Source of the DNA: Ridgeia piscesae | Taxonomy: Eukaryota; Annelida; Polychaeta; Sabellida; Siboglinidae | Assembly: GCA_025642075.2 (NCBI GenBank) | Contig: JAODUO010000070.1 | Span: forward strand, 280,001-344,000 | Length of the DNA: 64,000 nucleotides | Direction of reading: 5' to 3' | Shown: piece after piece, positions 39,488 to 51,500 of the stretch | How positions within the stretch are numbered: position 1 is the stretch's first letter | Layout of the letters: the number at the start of each line of letters is the position of its first letter | Program-made: the position numbers and the translations under genes | Notes under the pieces: generated by a model | Told to the model about the DNA's origin: nothing | Database searches by the model: none | What the model saw: the letters and a program-made list of their open reading frames with translations, nothing else

Positions 39488-42400
39488 ATGCCGGCCTGCT
39501 GGACCTGTGGACTAGTTGTCCTGTGTCTCTTGTTCCTCAACTTCTCAGAAGGCAGAATAAGTAAGTGTAACAAATTACAATGATGTAACAGATTACAATG
39601 ATGTAACCTTGAAGGAAGCTACATCTTACCTTAGGATAACTACGTAAGACTGATTGCATGTGCAGTCTCAAACACAATGTTAATGCAGGAATGCCTAATA
39701 ACGCCAGAAATGGACCTGTAAGAACCTGTAAGATGATCCATTTGCGCTGTTCTTTCCTCACAGATCTGTTAGTGAAGCAATAACTTATTCAAATATCTCA
39801 ACCCATAGAGTAATATGTTATTCCACCAAACAATTACAAATGATTACAGCAAACTACACAGTGGCTACTTGAAGAAGCCTAAATATTTTCGGAAACTTAT
39901 CTGACAAATACCTGCATGTTCACATACTATGCCTCCTTGTACTGCATTGGTCAGCTCAGTTACTTAATTCTGGAATAGTACATCCATATAAACATCTACT
40001 ATATCAATATATAGCAAACATAAATATACATAATTTTCACCAGTAATGAGACGTGAGGTGATGTTATCAATCTGTACACTTTCAGGGACACGAGTCATCT
40101 TCGGTGAATTTAATGACCGGAAGGTGCTGTCATTGCAATTGCAATGCAAGAGATCAGAGACCATCATAGTGGAACGCGTGGTGATGGGGAAGACTTGGGA
40201 GAAAGAAGGTGTCAGCGGAGAATCTGGGATTTCTACTCGTCATCCAAGGACTGCCCCTGATCAAGAGCATCCAGAAGAAAGGCAGGATTTTGACGACGGC
40301 TCAGAGATGGATCCAGTTTCAGATAATCCTGGTAACCACTATGATCCTCACAACCCTGATCATGTCACCAGCAGACCAGATTCTGACCATGACAACCCAG
40401 GTCCTGATCCTTACAGCCCAGATCCTAATCATGACAGATCAGATTCTGACCATGACAATCCTGATCCTTACAGCCCAGATCCAAATCATGACAGACCAGA
40501 TTCAGACCATGACAACCCAGGTCCTGATCCTTACAGCCCAGATCCTAATCATGACAGATCAGATTCTGACCATGAAAATCCTGATCCTTACAACCCAGAT
40601 CCAAATCATGACAGACCAGATTCTGACCATGACAACCCAGAACCTGATCCGTACAGCCCAGATCCTGATCATGACAGACCAGATTCTGACCATGACATAC
40701 CTGATCCTTACAGCCCAGATCCTGATCATGACAGACCTGATTCTGACCATGACATACCTGATCCTTACAGCCCAGATCCTGATCACGACAGCTCATATCC
40801 TGATACTCACAACCCAGATTCTGCTAGCTCGGATCCTGATCATGACAGCTCATATCCTGATACTCACAACCCAGATTCTGCTAGCTCAGATCCTGATCAT
40901 GACAGCTCATATTCTGATACTCACAACCCAGATTCTGCTAGCTCAGATCCTGATCATGACAGCTCATATCCTGACACTCACAACCCAGATTCTGATAGCT
41001 CAGATCCTGATCATGACAGCTCATTTCCTGATACTCACAACCCAGATTCTGATAGCTCAGATCCTGATCATGACAGCTCATATCCTGATACTCACAACCC
41101 AGATTCTGATAGCTCAGATCCTGATCATGACAGCTCATATCCTGATACTCACAACCCAGATCCTGATAACGACAGCTCATATCCTGATACTCACAACCCA
41201 GATTCTGCTAGCTCAGATCCTGATCATGACAGCTCATATCCTGATACTCACAACCCAGATTCTGATAGCTCAGATCCTGATCATGACAGCTCATATCCTG
41301 ATACTCACAACCCAGATTCTGCTAGCTCAGATCCTGATCATGACAGCTCATATCCTGATACTCACAACCCAGATTCTGCTAGCTCAGATCCTGATCATGA
41401 CAGCTCATATCCTGATACTCACAACCCAGATTCTGCTAGCTCAGATCCTGATCATGACAGCTCATATCCTGATACTCACAACCCAGATTCTGCTAGATCA
41501 GATCCTGGTCATGACAGCTCATATCCTGATACTCACAACCCAGATTCTGCTAGCTCAGATCCTGATCATGACAGCTCAGATCCTGATACTCACAACCCAG
41601 ATTCTGCTAGCTCAGATCCTGATCATGACAGCTCAGATCCTGATACTCACAACCCAGATTCTGCTAGCTCAGATCCTGATCATGACAGCTCATATCCTGA
41701 TACTCACAACCCAGATTCTGCTAGCTCAGATCCTGGTCATGACAGCTCATATTCTGATACTCACAACCCAGATTCTGCTAGCTCAGATCCTGGTCATGAC
41801 AGCTCATATCCTGATACTCACAACCCAGATTCTGCTAGCTCAGATCCTGATCATGACAGCTCAGATCCTGATACTCACAACCCAGATTCTGCTAGCTCAG
41901 ATCCTGATCATGACAGCTCAGATCCTGATACTCACAACCCAGATTCTGCTAGCTCAGATCCTGATAATGACAGCTCATATCCTGATACTCACAACCCAGA
42001 TTCTGCTAGCTCAGATCCTGGTCATGACAGCTCATATTCTGATACTCACAACCCAGATTCTGCTAGCTCAGATCCTGGTCATGACAGCTCATATCCTGAT
42101 ACTCACAACCCAGATCCTGATAACGACAGCTCATATCCTGATACTCACAACCCAGATTCTGCTAGCTCAGATCCTGGTCCTGACACGTATGATCCTGTTC
42201 AACCAGGAAGCATGCCTCGACCCAGAGAAGATACAGAAGAAAGCGACACAGCCAAAGATGGAGAAGACACGGATGGAAAAGAAGATGACAAGGAAGGGAA
42301 AGAGGATGACAAGGACAGAAAAGAAGATGACAAGGATGGAAAAGAAGATGACAAGGACAGAAAAGAAGATGACAAGGATGGAAAAGAAGATGACAAGGAC

Positions 42401-45400
42401 AGAAAAGAAGATGACAAGGATGGAAAAGAAGATGACAAGGATGGAAAAGAAGATGACAAGGATGGAAAAGAAGATGACAAGGATGGAAAAGAAGATGACA
42501 AGGATAGAAAAGAAGATGACAAGGATGGAAAAGAAGATGACAAGGATGGAAAAGAAGATGACAAGGATGGAAAAGAAGATGACAAGGATGGAAAAGAGGA
42601 TGACAAGGATAGAAACAGGGACAAAAGAGACAAGAGGAGCAGAGTGAGGAGAGGAGCAACAGGAGCAGTGTCCGTGAGACATACATCTCGGCCATCCAAG
42701 ATGGAGGTCTGTACAGAAGACGTTGACCGCCAGGGGTATCTGAAGCAGTGCGCAGGACAGAGGGCATGCCGACTGAAGATGGAGTGGAATCAAAAAGTCT
42801 GTGCTTTCGTCAGACGCCCTGAAAGCCCTCAAAGTCACTGTATATTACACGTGCAGCACAGCCTGGTGTAAGTATTTTTAAATATCTGACCCAACATTTT
42901 ATATTTTATGTTTATATATATATATATATATATATAAAAAATATATTATAAATATGTATGTCTCAGAAACATGTTTCCTTTATAGTTTTTTGCTGTCAGC
43001 TTCTTTGGTAATTTCTGTAGTGAGAAACAGGTAATGTCAATAAAGGCATATTTGCTTGTATGTGAACATACTTTTGATTGGGCCAAGTTGAAATTTGGCA
43101 AGAAAAAGGGCAAGAGGTTCATGTCTGTAATTTTATCATAGCACATGTTATTTATATATTTGCGAATTACTAGTTTTAGTTGAATTATAATAAATAAGAA
43201 CATACAGAAAATTACATTAAAACAAGATTCCTTATTACACAACTAATAAGTTTCAGCTCACATCTACGTTTTTTCGACCACCATTGGTGGCCTTCAGAGT
43301 TCAGACTTAATCTGAAGATCCTGTTGGTGATTCAAATGTCGATGTAAGTCGAAATATATTAGTTGCATAATAAGGAATCTTTTTAATACAGTATTCTTCC
43401 TATTTAAAAAAAAAAATTGCGAATACAGAAAATTATTAAAACCTGCATCAATATGTACCATAATGATGACTGCTGTTTCAGATTCATCGAGAATGTGTTC
43501 CAATTATTCGAAAACACTGACCAAGACCAACACCCCCATGTGGCTGTCCACCACGCGACTACCGTGGGGGGCAAATATGTCAGGGTGTGAGTGCTACTTA
43601 GACGCGCCCTGGGGTACAGAAATGGTTCTTGGGCCAGTCCTCTTGAAGATAAAATCAACTCCTCCTGGCAGATGTGACCACTGGCTCCATGTCTGGGAAG
43701 GCACAACGAACATCCTGAACATGTGCCTTGTTAACTCAACAGAGGGCAGTGTGTGGATTTGGCAATCGCATGGGCAGCAGTTGAGATGGAATTTCGAGTC
43801 AAACACCAACAGGAGTAACAGCTCACTATTGCTGTTTACGACGTCGGTATACATCAAGGTTTTAGGTACCACCATTTTTTTGTCATTCGAAGCTACTGTT
43901 TTAACAATGCTCTATGGGCAATAACTCCCAAAAGTGACCATTTACAATTTCAATGTTTTGTTAATGATTTGATTGATTCACAGGCGAAACATTCAAACTG
44001 CGAACCATATGTTTTGGTTACTAAACTCAATTTGATTATTACATATTTAATACTAAGATATTATTTTACAAATTGGTGAACTGTCAAAGTGGTGTAGGGT
44101 CAACGTGCCTATGTTCATAGCTGGCAAAAACCTTAAGGTCATTAGGCCAATATGGGGTGAACATGAGCAACTCTTGAGTGTAATTTGTGTGTTGTTTCAG
44201 CTCGCAGTACCACAAATCCTCGAGTCCAACTGACCTGCACGTCCAATCGCAACACAGTCTCATCGCCACAAAACACATGGGCCACTCGCCCAACAAGCCC
44301 GTGGCCCACTCGCCCAACAAGCCCGTGGCCCACTCGCCCAACAAGCCCGTGGCCCACTCGCCCAACAAGCCCGTGGCCCACTCGCCCAACAAGCCCGTGG
44401 CTCACTCGCCCAACACACTCATGGTCCACTCTGTCCACCACTCCATCGGTCACAGCCAACCACTCTGTTGGTCCAGCAGATGCTGACCAACAGAGTGCCG
44501 GACCAAGCAAAGGTTAGTTTGTTTGCCCTTGAACTCTTGACCTCCATTCCAGCGGTACCCACCAAAGATTCACTATACAGTTATTATTACTAGCACAAAC
44601 TATTTACTATCTAGATGGCACTAGGTGTAGGAGGAATTTCCAAAATAAAAAAGGTTTAATTTTCTCCCTGGAGGATTGATAATTTGATTGTAAATTCACA
44701 TTACATAAAATAAATATATTCTTGACTGCCAAATAGGTTTTAACGAACGGTTTAGTTATGCATTTTGAATGGTATACTGTAACTCATTAATTCTGAAGTG
44801 AGGGGGACATGATATCTATACTGCTTGCAGAATGGACATTGGATAATGCTATCTCACACACTTACCTAAACCAGCTTAAACACTGTATTTATACACATGT
44901 ACATAGTTATTTTTGAATTTGAGATGTTTCTCTTGGTTAGGTTTCTTTGCTTGCTATGTACTTCAATGTTATAAATGCAGAACGTCTTATGGCCCAATGT
45001 TGTGTAGCTGGGGTAAATCCCTGTAGATTTCAGTGAGATTGGTGTCTTGAATCTAATATATCAGTACACCAATAGATTACTATATCAGTATATTATATAC
45101 TGTACAAATTATTTAACTTAGATAACAATTTCTAAATTATACAACTTATACAAGTAATATACCAGGTAGTTAACTAATTTAAAGTATTCACTTTTATTTT
45201 TAGATAATCTTTATCTACATGTATAAATTGCATGTCTAATCATTTGTACAATCAGTTGTACTGCTCATTATCAGTCATACTACTATACTTACATTATCTA
45301 ACTTATGACCTTATTTATTCTTTATCTACTCATATCTGTATCATGTTGTCGTTTTAAAGCTATTTATGTGTATGTATCTAATATGAAATAAATGTATTTG

Positions 45401-46211
45401 AGTCGGATTATGTGTTCCAGCAGTGACAATAGGTGGCGCTTCAGCAGCCATCTTGGTTGTGATTGCAGTCATTGGTGGAGCAACAGCATTTGTGCTCCAT
45501 AAAAGGTATGTTTCTATGTACCCATGCTACATTATGTTCCTCTTTTTAAATGAACTTTTCTTAATTTTTAAGTAAATATGTTCAATGCCTACAGCAAAGT
45601 TGAACATGATAAGGCAAAAGTGTTGTTGTTCTCATGGAAAATTGTCGATTGTGTGTGGCAATTATATACTGTCTGGTTATTGAATTATTATCATAGGAGC
45701 AAGTCTTCAGTAAATTCTTTTTTAATGTAACACACCTATATTTACAGTATTTACATAAAAATAATATTAATACTTTTTATTTTGAAAATTTTATTTTATA
45801 TATTTTTATGTTAACACTAATGAATGGGAACACCCTACGATGTGGTGGTATTTAAATCAAATCATTGCTATCCCCACTTCCAGGATGCGGCCGTCAGCTT
45901 CTGCATCACCAGACCATCCAGCATTCACCAACAAAGTATACGATGATAACGTCATCCCGCGTCACGCCCCGCCAGTATACGACCACCACATCGAGACACC
46001 AGCCACTCCGAGTGCACCACCGCTGCCACCTGGCCGATCCCACAAGAATGAAACGGTGCCACTGCCAAAAGCAGCTGATTCAGGATTATATCTCGACCTC
46101 CTACCACAGAACGGCATGGCCGTGTCATCTGAGGACAATGTCTATTCAGAACTTCGCAATCAGGGCCCGGCAATCCCAGAGCACGAGTCTGTGTATGAGA
46201 CATTACATTAG
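39488..46211 (+). CDS. Receptor D: lectin-like domain with giant acidic repeat insert, CUB-like domain, Tyr-motif tail
   Basis: Exons: 39488-39560, 40086-42867, 43482-43865, 44201-44512, 45421-45505, 45884-46211, about 1,320 residues once the frame is corrected. Exon 1 is a signal peptide (MPACWTCGLVVLCLLFLNF). Exon 2 starts the lectin-like domain (LSLQLQCKRS, VVMGKTW). It is then interrupted by about 830 repeat residues and resumes at MEVCTEDVDRQGYLKQCAG...VYYTCSTAW. Exon 3 is CUB-like (RMCSNY, GCECYLDAP, CDHWLHVWEG). Exon 4 is a stalk with five TRPTSPWP repeats. Exon 5 is the membrane helix (ILVVIAVIGG...HKR). Exon 6 is the tail: VYDDN, PVYDHH, GLYLDLL, NVYSELR and SVYETLH, plus a Pro-rich APPLPPGR. 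Exon 2 should be a multiple of three but is 2782 nt: an extra base at 42821-42829 shifts the frame just before LKVTVYYTC. Read literally, translation stops at 42869-42871 without a membrane anchor. Confidence 0.85.
40380..42180 (+). repeat. 57-bp coding minisatellite in exon 2 of D
   Basis: About 30 units of 19 codons. Early units read SDHDNPGPDPYSPDPNHDR. From about 40780 there are about 24 more uniform units reading DPDHDSSYPDTHNPDSASS. The unit length keeps the frame. The peptide is rich in Asp, Ser, Pro and His with no hydrophobic core, so it should be an extended acidic segment. The coding frame continues from lectin-like sequence on both sides, which supports real translation. Confidence 0.93.
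42265..42612 (+). repeat. 21-bp coding minisatellite (KEDDKDG/R) in exon 2 of D
   Basis: About 16 units of GGAAAAGAAGATGACAAGGA plus T code KEDDKDG or KEDDKDR. A basic run (RNRDKRDKRSRVRRG) then precedes the return to lectin-like sequence. A strongly charged linker is expected. Confidence 0.93.
43225..43380. mobile_element. Inverted-repeat element in intron 2 of D
   Basis: Left arm 43225-43268 (AGATTCCTTATTACACAACT...) and right arm 43340-43380 (...TTGCATAATAAGGAATCT) are about 80% complementary, with a roughly 70-bp centre containing TTTTTTCGACCACCATTGG. This is consistent with a short non-autonomous element or a foldback. Confidence 0.6.
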
Positions 46212-46563
46212 CTGTCTAGTCTGGCAATATATCCATGCTGTTTGTGCAGTAATTCCAGCATGGCTGAATGCTTCCCAGAGCCAGGGTGGTAACTAACTGG
46301 ACAGGTTTGCCATGGAGTGAAGCATGAAGTCTGCCAACAGATGTCTGAATGACTGGATACCATGACATATGAAATCTTACCTGTCTGTTCATAGGCATGT
46401 TGAATGTTATCCAAATGGCTGCAATGTTTTTAAACAAAAAAGCTGGCATTTTTTTATTATAATGGGTGCATGTGTATGTACATACTTGACATGATATTTA
46501 TTAATATTTTAGATGCTAACAATAATTTTTTATTAGAGACATATTTGCTTTAATTGTTGCACA

Positions 46564-46778
46564 AATAAATGAAATTCAACATTCTGTGAGAAACTATGCT
46601 AGAGTGTTAAAGATTAAATTGAGGAAAGTCTTCTTTTTAAATATAATATTTTTAGTACTAGGATAAGTTATGATTTTGTAGAACTTATATTGCTAGTAAA
46701 ACTGCCTTTAAGAAAATTTAAATATTATATGCTGTTTTACTGTTGCTGTGCCCACAAACTGGACAAATTGTAAATAAA
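46564..46778 (+). promoter_or_regulatory. Candidate polyadenylation signals of D
   Basis: AATAAA occurs at 46564-46569 and 46773-46778, 350-570 bp after the stop codon. They are the first canonical hexamers downstream. Confidence 0.45.
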
Positions 46779-46959
46779 ATATTCAGCTATTAAACAGCTG
46801 TTATAGTGTACTGACACTCTCTTCTTACGATACTATGCATGACATCAAGTTCAAGTTGAACATTATAGCATCAGCATCAATTAAGATAAATCATAGCAAA
46901 TAGTGGAGACACTAACACGAATAAAATATAAAATCATTGTATGGTTTATGAATTTTTTT

Positions 46960-47185
46960 AATCAGTCACTGAGAGCACCACAAGCAGACTCCTGTGAATG
47001 GTTCCAGTCCTTAGAGACCAGTCTAGTGGGAAGATTGTTCCAGTTTGCAATAGTTCTGTGTACAAAATACATTCTTTGTGAATCAGTTCTTGAAAATAAA
47101 ATGTCAAAACTTGTTGTGGAGGTAGACATCTGTAACATGCAAAGATCTTTGGAGTTGGATAGTTCCCACATTCCAAACAGCAATG
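46960..47185 (-). mobile_element. Possible LINE C-terminal remnant
   Basis: On the minus strand the frame 47183-46962 contains a segment reading RMYFVHRTIANWNNLPTRLV. It matches the common F-x-x-R-x-x-x-x-WN-x-LP ending of CR1/BovB-type reverse transcriptases. Only this short tail is recognisable. Confidence 0.45.
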
Positions 47186-48423
47186 AACTTCCTTCTAATA
47201 ATTATCACAGCAGGATGATTCCTGAAACTGGAATAGACTAAACTGCTTTATCCTCCCTACCCAGACCCTTATTCATTTACTGTTGAGAACAAGGAGGACA
47301 CTTTGTTTCATATTCGTTTGGCAGGTCAACAAAAAGGTGTTTCTACAAGGACAGAAATTCAATAAAATAGTTGTTTGTAGACCAACACTGACAATGTCTC
47401 ATGCAATGGGTCCTATACATAGATAATTTCAGTGTCTTCTCCTACAAGTACACCAAGACCATCACATGTTGTTTACCAGAAGCTAGGGCCACTTGGTTCC
47501 GCATGGCCGAACATGCTGTTCCAGCAGAAGAGATAGTTTGGGTCATTGGTTTGTAATGATGCAAAGATTACTGTGAACTTAGCTGGGGTCACTACTGTCT
47601 ATTGAGTGCATGTTAAGAAGTTCTGACAAGTAAAGTGTCATTATTGAGATACATTCACTTAACACTAATAACAATTATTATATCCACACAGACTTCCTGA
47701 GGTGCTTTTCCATTCCAAGTTATGCTAAGCTAATCCAACAACTGTGATCTTATACAAATTGTAAACCATATACTCTACTTGATATGCATTAGTCTCTAAC
47801 TAAACAACATTAATGTTGTACATGTTTTAAAACAAAATGATTTGAAGAATATGTATCACTACTGGTAATTGCATCAAATTGTACTATTAGCTGTAATAAG
47901 TATTAGTTAAGTGCATATAATATTCTTATAAAATTGATTAGGTGCCACCAGACCACCTGTTGCATTAACCAAAGAGTAGTTGCCTTGACTACTAATGTAA
48001 TGGCTTTGTTGTTGATATGCTATGAACATCTTTTGTTTTCTTTGAATAAATATTGTGTTATTATAAATTTAAAACTATTATCTCTGGTAAATAAATTTGT
48101 AACATTTACCTCCAAACAATCCTGTGTTGGACTACGAAATATAAATGGTTTATTTTTCTATTTTAGTGGGAGTTTGCAGCTAGACTGTTTTGCTGCATAG
48201 GGTATTTTACTACCCTGGGGGTTGATATCAGTGAGGTCCTACATGAAAGCAGTGGCTAATGATTCTTTAAAACAAAACATGCTACGTGGGGTGAACAGAG
48301 CAGCTCACATTCCAAAATGGAATTCAACCATAATCTCCTTGATCAACAAACAGGTGTTCTGTCGGACAAGTCACAAGACCACTCCTCATGTTGCAATAGA
48401 TGTCTGGTTAACACAAGTCACAT
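47186..48423. other. Intergenic region upstream of E
   Basis: AT-rich with no gene. At 47468-47550 it carries the E copy of the distal block described for D at 38734. Confidence 0.5.
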
Positions 48424-48535
48424 GTGGGGTGTGACCCCACGTCACTGGTGGTCATCCATACTTCCAAGTTGGTCAATGTGGTGGTTGCTAGACACTGCAG
48501 TGATGTCAAAGAGTTGCTCAGTGTAGGAAGTGACC
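48424..48535 (+). promoter_or_regulatory. Conserved proximal promoter/5' UTR block of E
   Basis: GGGGTGTGACCCCACGTCAC at 48424, TTGGTCAATG at 48469 and ACTGCAGTGATGTCA at 48493 align with the D and F blocks and end at GTGACC just before the ATG. Confidence 0.65.
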
Positions 48536-51500
48536 ATGAGGATCTGCCTTACATATGTACAAATTATCCTGTGTCTGGCTTTCTGTATAAACCTCACCCA
48601 AGGCAGCACAAGTAAGTGTAACACAGACACTACCTTAAGACTTGAAGAAACATTACATGTACACTCCAAGGCACCTACACAGGAGCCTGTGTGGCACACA
48701 TGCTGTCGTCATGGAAGCATCACATTTCTTTTGCATATGGTATGGTTTATATTCAGAATACTACCTAATATCCAAAATCAGTGTGTCATGGGTGCTATTC
48801 CTTTGATCTATGTCTCTATTGGCTTCAGTCTGGTCTATTACTATACAGTACTCCAAGCAAGTCGGTGAATATCTGTCAAGTCCTTTCCTAGGTATCACAT
48901 GATTGGTTAATAGACAGCTCATTCAACACAGAATATGGTGAATTAGTCGTCTCTGTTGTACAATCATACTTGATGAAAAACAGTCAATGAAACTGTTTAT
49001 CCCAACGAATCAGACAAAAAACTAGTAAAGTATAGGTTAAAGACAGTCCATGGTAAGTATACAAAGCATTTAGAGAGAAACATATGAAGGGAGTAACATT
49101 GTACTAAAATTACTTCTCAGGGTTTGGCTCATCATGATGAAACTATACATTGCAATTGTAATTACTTCTATAGAAATGTTTCTTTCTAATAAATCTACTA
49201 ATCGCCTGAAGAAATCAAACTGGCAAGCGGTATACAGAAATCTATTCATTCACAAAATATCTTGTTACACTGGACAGCAAACTTGTTCAACAATATAAAC
49301 TTGTCCACTTCCAGACAAACACATCATATTTGGTGTATTCCAAGAGAAAAAGGAGATCTCACTGGGCCTGATATGCAAGGATTTATCAGAGACGATCACA
49401 GTGACTCAGGTGGTAATGGGAAAGACATGGGCAAAACCCATTTCCTCAAACATCCCTGTACAAATAGATCGTAGTGCACCAATTGCAACAAAGATTCCTG
49501 TTCTACAAATAGATCCTTGGACATCAATTGCACCAACAAAGATTCCTGTTCTACAAATAGTTCCTAGGACACCAATTGCACCAACAATTCCGCTAACTGA
49601 GAACATTAATGACCAGGTAAATGGGGGTAATCCACAACCAGATGATGGTCCAGACGGAACAGGTGCTGTGGCAGGTTACCACTGCTCTGAAGACATCGAT
49701 CGAGTGGATTATCTGAAGCAGTGTGCCGGCCGCCAATACTGTAGAGTGGTGTTAGGGTGGAACAGAAATGTTTGTCCTTCTGTAAGACTTCGTGAAACTC
49801 TAGGGGTGACTGTTCATTATGAATGCAGCACAGCATGGGGTAAGTGCTTTCAAATACTGTAATACACACACATGCACACCAACACACACCATTTTGTTTG
49901 TGAAAATAATTATTGCTACTATTACTGTATATGCCTCTGTAGACCTCATCATTACACTATCAGTTCAAATAAAGAAATAAAAGTTAATATCTGGCTTTGA
50001 TCTGCCAAAGATGGCCCAAATTGTGCATATCTGGTTTATGCATGCTGCTATTATGATACATACATACCTGTATGTATGTACACCCACTCACAAACTTCTG
50101 AGTTCAGTAGTGCGACAACAGTTGGAGAACATATAAACCCAAATAAATGCATTTTATCTGAAGATTTCATGAATAAATTAAAATTACTCGTGGTATCATT
50201 AAATATTCTGAGAGCGTACAATGAAGTATGAATGGCATCCAATAATTTTTTAAACTACCTACATTCATTAATAATTGAATCACCTTTTACAGATGATGCC
50301 CGAATGTGCTCCAATTTCACAAACGGTCTGACCGCAGCTAACACCCCCATGTGGCTGTCCACTACTCCAATAATGGCAGTAGATTATGAGGGGTGTCAGT
50401 GCTATTTACACGCCCCCAAGGCCACAGAAGTAGTTCTGGGACCTGTCCGTGTCGATCTCTTCCAACCGATAGTGGAAAATGATGGATGTGACTACTTGCT
50501 CCACCTGATGGAAGGAACTGAAACAATCATGAAAAAGTGCCTCCATGATTTAGCAGAGGGCAGCACTGTCAAGGTTTGGACATCACATGGGACTCCTTTG
50601 AATTGGCGTTTAGAGGCAAAGAGTGCCAAGAAAGACAAGCCAGAGTTTATGGCTGTACACATACTCGTCAAAGTCTTAGGTACCCAAACTTCATGTTGTT
50701 AATTTTGGCAAATCCAATTTTTGGACGTTAATACGAACAGCTAAATATGAGACTTTCTTCAAAATGAATACCTCTAGGTTTTACTTCCTCAGTTTATTGT
50801 TGTAGCCCTGACTTCTGGGTAATCTTTCACAAATAGGTAAGTTTAAAAAGTGCTATAATCAAGTACATATATTTTGTAGTACGTAAAAACATGTAATGGT
50901 GGAGATTCACTATAAGGTTTTTTTTAAGAAACAAAATTCCTATTCCATAAACTGTGGCCCACCAAATTATCCAGATCTGGGACTGTTTCAATAAGTTAAT
51001 GAGCTCACCAAGAACATCCACCATTAAACAGAATTCACTGTTAACTCTGATGAGCTTTTTCAAAGTGCAGAAAGCCACAGCTGTACCAGTACCACAGCTG
51101 TACCACAGCTGTACCAGTGAGACACTGTAATTTCCATGAGGTAAAGGTTAAGCAGGGAGTCCAAGCATCGCCATTGGGTGAATGAGTTTATGTGTTTCAG
51201 ATGAAGGAACAACAACACCTGAGGTCAAGGTGAAATGCATAGGTTTCGCTCCTTTTACACAACATTGGCCCGCTGTGTTCACTGGTGTATGGACCTTTCC
51301 AATAACAAGACCATGGACCATTCCAATAACCACATCTGTTCAACCAACAAGAGACACCAACCGCCAGACTTCTGGACCAAGCCAAGGTCAGTTGGTTTGC
51401 CGTTGAGCTCTTGATATTTCAGTTATATGAAGAAACACCAACGTTTGTCAAAAATCAATGAGACAAAGATTAGCCCAATTTGCAGGTATTGGGTGCAGAA

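Noticed and set aside
40209..42647. 812-codon frame overlapping exon 2 of D (ILTTQILIAQ type)
   Set aside because: Alternative frame of the 57-bp and 21-bp coding repeats; the frame joined to lectin-like sequence on both sides is the other one.
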